64,000 nt of DNA, from NCBI RefSeq assembly GCF_932274485.2, contig NC_065879.2, forward strand, positions 18,898,591 to 18,962,590, given 5' to 3'. Origin of the DNA: Patella vulgata. Its lineage: Eukaryota > Mollusca > Gastropoda > Patellidae. Under the pieces are notes generated by a model that saw nothing but the letters and a program-made list of their open reading frames with translations, searched no databases and was not told the DNA's origin. Numbering within the stretch: the stretch's first letter is position 1; every line of letters begins with the position of its first letter. Position numbers and translations under genes: made by a program. This document shows positions 56,611-64,000 of this stretch, piece by piece.

Positions 56611-56934
56611 TTAAAGATGCATTATGTAAGAGCCACATTTGCCTATTGCATGTCTTCCTTTAGGCCCTAAATGTTATTTAAATTATTAATTAGACATTTA
56701 TTCTCATGACCAGTCGTGAATTTTAATGGAGTGAAATGGATAATCGAGAATATTGTTATTATCGTAAAAATGGTAGCAATGGAAATCGAGATTGCGCTTT
56801 TCTTATCAAAACTCCCAACATTTATAGCTTGGCTCAGAATTATGTAATTTGACTGAAGTGTCAATATATTCCTTTATCATTATCTATTTTTAAACTATAA
56901 TATTTAAACTATCAGCTCTTTATCTTAATCTTTA
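56611..56934. mobile_element. TTAA-MITE copy 3, diverged
   Basis: It starts TTAAAGATGCATTATGTAAG and ends near AGCTCTTTATCTTAATCTTT. Its length and order match copies 1 and 2 read in the reverse direction. Confidence 0.6.
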
Positions 56935-57539
56935 GATAACAATCACATATGTCATGTTATTTATTTAATAACTGTCAAAATGATCTTATATAATAGTAAT
57001 ATTATTTTTGTTGAAGGTTTCATTAGGAATTGCGCTACATAGAAAATTAGTTGATCACCATGCCAGTATTAGCTCAAGTTAAAAATTTCCAACAGTTCTC
57101 AAGGCAAATTTTAAGCCACTGAATAATGTAAACCGCCATAACCAATGGACATTGTGGACCGAGTTACGTTTGAGTATGTCTTGCAGCCTCCTTCCACAAT
57201 TCCATCACATGTCAGCACGGTAGCGGGTTAAAATTTGCATGTAGCTTATATCGATATCAAAAAATTACAACCTTCGGATGGAGGACAATTAAATATTCAA
57301 GTTAGTGGGACAAACAACCGCGGTCTGGGATTCAGTAAAAAACTCTTTGAACAGAGTTATCTTCTACTGGACCGAAACAACCACCAATACATCCAAGTAG
57401 GGTGAAACGACTTAAAGCAAACCCAGCACCCCATGTCCATTTAGGCTCGCCCAGATAACTAGGCTAAACATGGCTGTTTACAGTAGTAAGATGTCAACAA
57501 ACTTCGATTTTACAAAGGAGAATGGCTATAAAACTTGAC
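56935..57539. other. Intronic unannotated stretch
   Basis: No supported gene or repeat is visible. Confidence 0.35.
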
Positions 57540-58222
57540 CTGGACCCTGTTTCACAAAAACTTAAACTAAAATCACTAAAATAGATTTTAACTAAAATCA
57601 AACTGAAATTTTAAATTTTATGCGTTTCAAGAAGATCGATTGTAACTTAAAATGCAATTTTAATTGATTTTAGTTAAAATAGTAACAAAGAGTTTTGTTT
57701 ACTGGGGTTTTGAGGGGTTTTTTTGTTCTTGGGGTTTTAATTTCGGGCGTCATCTAATTGCTTATATTGCCTTACAATAAAATAAATGGGTGGGCCGCAG
57801 CTATATTTCCCATGCAATGAAAAGAAATTGAATGAAAATTATTTTTGTGAATGATAGTATGTTTAAATTATATAACCCGGGCCATTGGCAATATTATCAT
57901 TATTCCAAACTTATCTATATGTCGCAATAGATCTCACAAGGTAGCTCTAATCAATGTGTGTTAATGTCGTGATTTTAAGTTGGGAGAGGGTGACAGCTGT
58001 CCTAAGTTAAAATTGATTTTAGTTAAAATTGTCCCTAAAATAGTTATGTGAAACGCCACTATTTTAAGTTAAGATACAATTTTAACTTACAATATTATTT
58101 TAGTGGATTTTATCTAAAATGCTTAAAATCGTTTTGTGAAACGCATCTATCTTAAGTTAGGATGGAATTTTAGTTTAAGACGATTTTAAGGAGATTTAAG
58201 TTTTTGTGAAACAGGGCCCAGA
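57540..58222. mobile_element. Long MITE with CTGGGCCCTGTTTCACAAAA ends
   Basis: The left end CTGGACCCTGTTTCACAAAA and the right end TTTTGTGAAACAGGGCCCAG are inverted repeats of about 25 bp. The interior is made of many TTTTAACT/AGTTAAAAT variants that can pair across the element. It has no coding capacity. Confidence 0.75.
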
Positions 58223-58389
58223 ATTAGTTCTCACAAGAAAGAAAGCAATGGGCTGACCATTCGAGGTATTTCACAAAGTTTTAGCCATTTTAATTAAAAT
58301 TTGAAGAAATGACAAGCTATTTTTGAGTCGTAGTATTACCTGGAACAGACAGTAATTTTAGGAAATTAAGATTCATCCAATTTTTTATG
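58223..58389. other. Decayed 3' side of the LINE remnant
   Basis: Non-coding; may be LINE sequence beyond recognition. Confidence 0.3.
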
Positions 58390-59250
58390 TCATATACAAG
58401 CCTCAAGTTTACAGATTTCGGTGGAGTCACTCGATGATTTCAAAGCAAGATATAGTTGTGTGTCGTCAGCATAAAGATGAAAGTTAATTCCATGTTTTCG
58501 GATGATATCGCCAATTGGTGTTGTGTAGGCAGTGAATAAAAGAGGACCAAGAACCGACCCCTGCGAAACTCCAAAGCGTAGGGTTTTTGAAGACGATGTT
58601 GCTTTCTCAATGACTACATACTGTGACCTATCAGTTAGATAAGAGCTATCCTTTTTAGACATAGTTCATCAACGCCAAACGTGTTTGTAACCGGTTTAAT
58701 AGAATATCATGATACGCAGACTGTTTATTATCTATGTTAGTTACAATATCGTTATATACTCTCAGCAGTTCTGTTTATTATCTATGTTAGTAACAATATC
58801 GTTATATACTCTCAGCAGTGCTGTTTCAGTGCTGTGACCCTTCTTGTATGCTGACTGAAATTTTTCGTCAAGACTATTAATAACAAAATGATGTTTTAGT
58901 CTCGTGGATATAACTTTCTCAATTAATTTTGATATGTATGACAGATCAGACACAGGTCGAAAGTTCTTTAAGTTATTCGGGTCTAGATTTAGTTTCTTCT
59001 GTAGCGGTTTAACATGGGCGATTTTTGTGAACTGGCTTACATTACCATGCATAATTGATGTATTAACAATGTGTGTAATTATTGGTAAAAGTTCATTTAT
59101 ACACAGTTTAAGTAACCATGTTGGTATTGGATCAAGGTTGAATGAAGAAGACGAAGATTTACTTATCAAATCCTTGAGTTCTGTATTTGAAGCAGGAGAA
59201 AAATTTGTGAGTGGTGAACCAGCGAATGCTTCTTCTGCTTCTGCCAGATA
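58390..59250 (-). pseudogene. LINE reverse transcriptase remnant (jockey/CR1/L2-like)
   Basis: On the - strand, 59250-58762 reads as the N-terminal RT region (LDPIPTWLLKLCINELLPII; NFRPVSDLSYISKLIEKVIS; FQSAYKKGHSTETALLRVYN), and 58662-58390 holds SQGSVLGPLLF and the catalytic FHLYADDTQLY. These motifs are typical of the jockey superclade of non-LTR retrotransposons. The two parts are in different frames and the middle of the palm is lost. A 50-bp tandem duplication (58721-58820) lies at the break. The copy is inactive. Confidence 0.88.
58721..58820. repeat. Tandem duplication of 50 bp inside the LINE remnant
   Basis: Two units starting CTGTTTATTATCTATGTTAG lie at 58721-58770 and 58771-58820 and differ at two bases. 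Fifty is not a multiple of three, so it shifts the reading frame. Confidence 0.92.
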
Positions 59251-59261
59251 ATGTCCACGAT

Positions 59262-59531
59262 CAAGAAGGAATGTTCGGTGTTAGAGCATTCCAGTCCCTG
59301 ATGGTCCTTGGGAAGTATGCATATTTCCTGTAATCACTATGGAACATCAGGATGGAACTTGGTATGAATGGTATGTGTGTTTCTGCTACGCCGTAGTGGA
59401 GGCACAAGGAGGTTCTTGTTGATGTGGACTAGTCCTCTGTGTATCTTGAAGAACATTGCCAACCTCGCATGTTGATAACAGAGCTCACCAATCTTCAACA
59501 ACTCAGCTTTGGTGTAGGTGATCATACTCAC
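59262..59531 (-). pseudogene. LINE C-terminal tail remnant
   Basis: On the - strand, ARLAMFFKIHRGLVHINKNL followed by a region reading DYRKYAYFPRTIRDWNAL is the cysteine-poor C-terminal tail common in CR1/L2-like and related LINE proteins. In the protein it should follow the RT, but here it lies on its 5' side, so it comes from a separate LINE copy or a rearrangement. Confidence 0.65.
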
Positions 59532-61946
59532 ATAAACTCACAGTTGAAGTAAAACATGAATAAAAACTAAATTGCAATTTCTGCTAATATATCCAATAAA
59601 ATAGATAAACAAGTTCCACTAAACTGATCTTCAAATCAAAACACAGGTACATGCCAAAATTAGCATGGATTAAAGATTGTTATATCCTTTAAAACACACA
59701 AGATAGTAAGAGCTAAAAACACATGCAGCCACCTTGGGCGCCATTACAAAGTCATTCTGAATATTATCACAAAGGAAAAACGTACCAAAATAACCCTAAT
59801 TGACATTTTTGCATATCTGTAGCCTCGTTTTGATTTTTTCCTTGAGTGACATCAAACGTCAAAGACGACATGGGTCGTGAATATCCCTATTGAAACTAAG
59901 CACTGCATCCCGTCATTTTGACTAACTTGAAGAATAGACCTAGTACCGGTTGTTCAAAGCTCGCTTAACATAAACGACCCGTTAACATGGAGTGTCATAA
60001 TTTTTAACAGAGAGAAAGCCTGTTGCTGGATGCCCCATTAACTTTAACATGTCGTTAACTTCCCGTTATACGATGGCATTTTGTCCGCTGTCAGTCCAAG
60101 TATATAACCCATAGCCTCGGCCAATCAAAAATATGGGCCTCCTCAACACGGCGTCATGGACCTCATTTATATAAGTGCTACTTTCGGTCCGACGCAGTTA
60201 ATAATCGCCAAGTGACAGGCTTCAAGTTTGATTTGTAATTAATAACCATGTAAAATGGCCAATTTAATTCGATTTGGGAGGGGTATAATGATCAAATAAA
60301 GTCTCGTTAACAATATAAATGAGGAAAAGAGTTAGAACTAGTGAGTATTGTGAAATGATAGCAGGCGAAATTATTTCAACAAGTCAAAACAATATGGCGG
60401 GTAATACACCCTGTTGTTATATTATTGTAGTATAAAGTCAAGCATCTGTCAGATAACGATCCGTTAGAGCTTAAAGGGGCCATCCCGATTTTAACAGAGT
60501 CTCAGAAATAAAATCTGCGTGCGTATGAAATTTAATCGCCAAAATATAGAGGAATGGTGTATTAAATTGTCTAAAAATTTCAGCTTAATATATTGAGTCG
60601 TTGAGACGTGAACGTCAAAACCGCTCATCATGACGCGTAAACCTTTTAAGACGTCGGGGTCGTCAGGTCAGTTTTTCATTGGGTGACCTAATAATCTATA
60701 ACCGTGTCTTTAGAGGTCAAAACAGTGCTTGATGTATGTACTGTACTTGATAACGAAAGGTAAATTTCACCTACACATTATTTTTATGAAATAAAAGTCT
60801 GGTTTTATCCAGACACTGTATAGTACAGCTTGGGGCACCGGTCTCCATTTCCAGATTAATAATTTAGATAACATTTCAGGCCTAAAGAAAGACCTGCAAT
60901 AGACAGATTTAGCTCTTGCATAATGTATGTTTAAGTGTATGTTTTATTGTTTATTAAATGACAATAGGATGAGACACAAGTTATAAAGTATTACAATTGC
61001 GTTGCTTGGCGATGTACTACTACTACCAACACTCAATATGGAAGAATTTGTCATTTTTTTAAATTTCCTAAAGAGGTGACGCGCAAAAAAGTCTCTTTCT
61101 AAACATGCTTCTCTCTGTTCGAAGCCTTTGGGGTCATCTGCTTAGGAACGTGGTCCTGATCGATTGAAGGAATATGGTGATCAAGTTCTCCTTCTATGAC
61201 TATGTTGTATGTTATTAACACTGTGCATGTCAGTGTGTGAAACGGACAGGCTTGCAATATCTAACAATAGAAATGACTGATGTAACCCTAGCAACGAAAT
61301 GTAAATAACACAGGGAATATCACCTTTTCGAAGCGTCTTCCTCGTCAGTAGGCCTTATATCGAAATTATTGCAGTCGGCAAATGATAGTGTGACAGAAAC
61401 AATTTTCTCTGATACGTGGCTAGGGCAAAGATAGGGGTTTATTCGTTAAATTAATGACATTAATATGATTTGAATTCGATGTAAAAAAATAACACAACAT
61501 TATGACCGTTTACCCATATACACATATACACTTCGCTAGAATGTTCTGAACCATCATCGTCACAGGCATTTACAACTAGGCTCGTACTGATATGGAAGAA
61601 CATTCATAGCGATAACATTGTCTGACATGCTGTCACTTTCTGTCGATGCCATATATCGGATAATATGGAAAATGCATGAGTATTGTCTATGTTGTCGTGT
61701 CACATGATTTGGCTTCAGCTCATTAATTGTCGGGTGAAATTGTTACGATTTGTTACTAAAAACAAAACAAAAAATTAAAAGAATTCTGAAATGCGTTATA
61801 CAGTGAACTTATTAGTAAATAATAAAATTAAACTTTTACTATAGCATTCTCCTTTTTAGGGACCAAAAGAGCTTGGATGAGTCAGAATCCGAAATGCCAC
61901 TCTTTCGCTAACCTGTTGGTGGTTGTTTTAATGGTTGCCGACCAGG
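59532..61946. other. Intronic stretch, mostly unannotated
   Basis: A TTAA-MITE end fragment lies at about 60858-60933 (AACATTTCAGGCCTAAAGAA to TAATGTATGTTTAA). At 59950-60075, GGTTGTTCAAAGCTCGCTTA resembles one end of a common MITE type, but no matching end was found. No gene is supported. Confidence 0.4.
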
Positions 61947-62102
61947 GGCCGGTTTCACGAAATTTTAAGTAAGATAAAATCCAAATTTTAGTAATTTGAT
62001 TGGATAATATTAGATTGATTTTAGTTCTTAGCCAATCAAAATTGAAGTATCTACTAAAATTTGGATTTTATCTTTAGTTAAGATTTCGAGAAACAGGACC
62101 CA
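61947..62102. mobile_element. Short palindromic MITE with GGGCCGGTTTCACGAAA ends
   Basis: The left part (GGCCGGTTTCACGAAATTTT, AAATCCAAATTTTAGTAATT) and right part (CTAAAATTTGGATTTTATCT, TTTCGAGAAACAGGACCC) form one large hairpin. The ends resemble those of the element at 57540-58222, so the two may be related. Confidence 0.65.
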
Positions 62103-62158
62103 GGGTAACCGTAGATACTGTTTTAGTCATGTTACTACTAATCGTTGGTGCCGATTTG

Positions 62159-62494
62159 TTTGTATACGCCGACGGAGCCACAGTGGCTAAGTGGGTAAGA
62201 CGCTGGCTCGCGTGTTCGATCCCTACATTGGACGAGAAAGTTCATTGGGATTTTCCTTGTGCTGTCTAGTCTTTCGGATGGGACGCAAAACTAAGGTATC
62301 GTGTATACATTAGCAAAGGCCTAAAAGATCCCTTGGCAGTTGGAAATCGATGTAACAGTGGGCCATAGTGCCGCTGTCCGGGCAAAAGTGCCCTCATCAT
62401 AGCACACTGTATGGCGTATGCCCGTCTTCATTAGTCTAGTCAGAGCAGAACAGTACCACGTTAAACGACATTTCATTTCATTTTTGTATACGCC
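62159..62494 (+). mobile_element. SINE-1 just before the last exon, with target duplication
   Basis: The body (62171-62482) starts GACGGAGCCACAGTGGCTAA, has B box GTGTTCGATCCC, GTGCCGCTGTCCGGGCAAAA and an ATTTC tail. The direct repeat TTTGTATACGCC flanks it at 62159-62170 and 62483-62494. Its end is 40 bp before the terminal exon of gene 1, in the same orientation as the gene. Confidence 0.92.
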
Positions 62495-62534
62495 CGCATT
62501 TCACTGATGTCGCATTGTCTTTTCATTATTTCAG

Positions 62535-62582
62535 CCTGTAATTCCGTCACCAACTGTGTCACCGGCAGCCAAATCAAAGTAA
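62535..62582 (+). CDS. Gene 1, terminal exon (cytoplasmic tail)
   Basis: The exon follows TTTTCATTATTTCAG, a strong acceptor, and in phase 0 (matching the transmembrane exon) encodes PVIPSPTVSPAAKSK before TAA. With the preceding KMLKK it makes a tail of about 20 residues, Pro/Ser-rich with no known signalling motif such as ITAM, NPxY or a PDZ-binding end. The match of phase and a short in-frame tail support it, but a short exon alone 21 kb from its neighbour stays uncertain. Confidence 0.55.
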   Translation, partial: PVIPSPTVSPAAKSK

Positions 62583-62767
62583 AACGCAGGTTGTGGTATC
62601 TATGGACAACAGACCAACCCATCATTACTGCATTATAAGTAGTTTATTTTCCAGGAATAGGAAATGTCACCTACAGCTTACTTATTAGAAGAATAATCTG
62701 GTTATGATCATATCTTTCCATGTATTAGTTAAATTATAAACTTTATCCAAGTGTATATGGGTTTTTT
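62583..62767 (+). other. Probable 3' untranslated region of gene 1
   Basis: Non-coding DNA after the TAA. No AATAAA is present in these 185 bp, so the poly(A) site may use a variant or lie further on. Confidence 0.35.
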
Positions 62768-63437
62768 TTCGCCCACATTTTCATGGGGATGTATATTGTC
62801 GTCGCCCCTGTCCGTCCATAATTTGTTTGTGGACATTCTACAGGTCACAATTTGTTTTTCCGATTTTGACAAATCTTGAAATATAGGTCTATCTCTCCAA
62901 AATCGTGATTCCTTTCGATATTGGCATTTATCGGACCATAACTTCATGGATTATGGCCCCTGATTGTACGAAAAATCACATTTTTAGCTTGTGGACACTC
63001 TACAGCCTACAGGTCACAATTTTGATCCTTTCGATATTCGCGAATAGTGAATCATAACTTCCTGAATTATGGCCCCTGATTGTACAAAAAATCGCGTTTT
63101 TAGCTTGTGGTCCCTCTAGACCTCACAATTTTTATCCGATTTAAAAAAAAAAACTTTTTAGTACATCACCGTTACACCCTAATGGTGGTTGAGTTCGAAT
63201 TTTGTGAAAATCGAACCAAGACAGCCAGACAAAAAGAAAAAGTGAATTTATCACAGTTATACACTAATGATGGTTGAGTTCGAATTTCGTAAAAAAATCA
63301 GACAAAAACTGACAGACATAAGGGCCGCCCCTTATACACAAATAGTGTAAAAATATGCAATATCAAGGTTGTGGACCCTCTAGAGGCCACAGTTTTTATC
63401 CGATTTGGATGTAACTCTAAATATATGTTTTTATCAA
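62768..63437 (+). repeat. R333 block 10, diverged, no right end
   Basis: Left end CGCCCACATTTTCATGGGGA, leader GTCGTCGCCCCTGTCCGTCC, then short diverged monomer pieces to about 63437. It is more diverged than blocks 3 and 8. Confidence 0.78.
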
Positions 63438-63485
63438 AAGGTAGAAATGGGCGATTCTTCCAATTATCCCAAGTTTTGTAATGTA

Positions 63486-63861
63486 ACTAGTTTCGTTTGT
63501 ATTGAACGCTTCAGACTGGTTGGACTTAAAAAGTGAAGTTCTATTAATACTATTCCGGGACTCCGGTAAAAGAATTTGGCGGGGTTGCCGGGGTTATTTT
63601 ACCAGGGTTTGGCGTATTTTGGCGGGGTTGTATTACCGAGATTTTGTATTATGGCGAGGTTGCCAAGGGTTGTATTACCGGGGTTTGGTATTATGGCGGG
63701 GTTCAAGAGTTGGCGAGATCCTGGGGTTTGGTATTATGGCGGGGTTTATGAGTGTGCCAAATATCGGGGTTCGGTATTATGGCTAGATTGAGGAATAACC
63801 TAAAGCAAAGCCAGGGGACTAGTTTCGTTCGTATTGAACTCTTCAGACTGGTTGGATTTAA
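63486..63861. repeat. G-rich minisatellite between 44-bp direct repeats
   Basis: The repeats ACTAGTTTCGTTTGTATTGA (63486-63529) and ACTAGTTTCGTTCGTATTGA (63818-63861) share about 40 of 44 bases. Between them, 63558-63785 is built of variants of GGTATTATGGCGGGGTT with many GGGG runs on the + strand. It has the density of G runs needed for G-quadruplexes. Confidence 0.8.
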
Positions 63862-64000
63862 AGGGGAAAGCAAGTCCGGGTAGGGTCTGGGGCCCTTGAG
63901 GCTAGAATAGGAAAGAAAAAAAATAATATAGATGATTAATTTATTAGACCAGAAATAAAAGAGGAGTGTTCGAAATCAAGTTGAGTCAGTTGGCACGCGA
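63862..64000. other. Window edge, unannotated
   Basis: No feature recognised before the sequence ends. Confidence 0.4.

Noticed and set aside
59940-60110. A MITE starting near CCGGTTGTTCAAAGCTCGCT
   Set aside because: The start resembles a common MITE type, but no inverted partner end or target duplication could be found.
61031-61090. THAP-like phrase CHFFKFPKEVTRKKV on the + strand
   Set aside because: The FPK-x-x-x-RKK pattern recalls a THAP domain, but no CxxxC before it or downstream part is present and the frame closes at once. Too short to call.

Overview
This window looks like AT-rich intergenic and intronic DNA from a lophotrochozoan animal, most likely a mollusc. The reasoning is inference: small exons with GT..AG introns, mucin-like and CUB-like extracellular coding, tRNA-derived SINEs, Tc1 transposons, and large interspersed repeats built from satellite-like monomers. 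There is no bacterial gene organisation, no rRNA or tRNA gene and no CRISPR array. Most long open frames are chance frames or frames inside repeats.

Two host genes can be supported from splice signals and intron phase. Gene 1 (+ strand) has five exons: a CUB-like, heavily N-glycosylatable exon (17593-17952), a 42-nt mini-exon (19000-19041), a Thr/Pro-rich mucin-like stalk (19842-20012), a transmembrane exon (41472-41578) and a short cytoplasmic tail exon ending in TAA (62535-62582). Together they describe the C-terminal part of a type I membrane glycoprotein spread over about 45 kb; its 5' exons were not found. Gene 2 (- strand, 28761 down to 25967) lies wholly inside the 21-kb third intron of this chain. 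It has six well-phased small exons and one tentative 5' exon, encodes about 174 visible residues, and was not recognised.

The rest is mobile or repetitive DNA. There are three Tc1-like (DD34E) transposons at 1545-3071, 21893-23360 and 35707-37168; all are inactive by sequence, and two share one internal deletion. A broken transposase-like gene with a C2H2 finger lies at 10693-13540 and carries a SINE with its target duplication. Two SINE families, a LINE remnant (58390-59531), an old tyrosine-recombinase retroelement fossil (about 32300-34200), a TTAA-flanked MITE family, and several fold-back elements and MITEs are also present.

The dominant feature is a repeat here called R333. It has a (GTCC)n-bearing left end, internal monomers of about 333 bp, and a right end containing TGCCTGGCAGCCGCTGG. 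It fills about 14 kb in ten blocks and repeatedly joins its own monomers at the same position. Part of it lies in a direct duplication (38282-about 39970 and 45485-about 47316) that flanks the transmembrane exon of gene 1.

The most unusual items are the nested antisense gene 2, the recurrent self-junction of R333, the direct repeats around the transmembrane exon, and SINE copies immediately upstream of the last two acceptors of gene 1.
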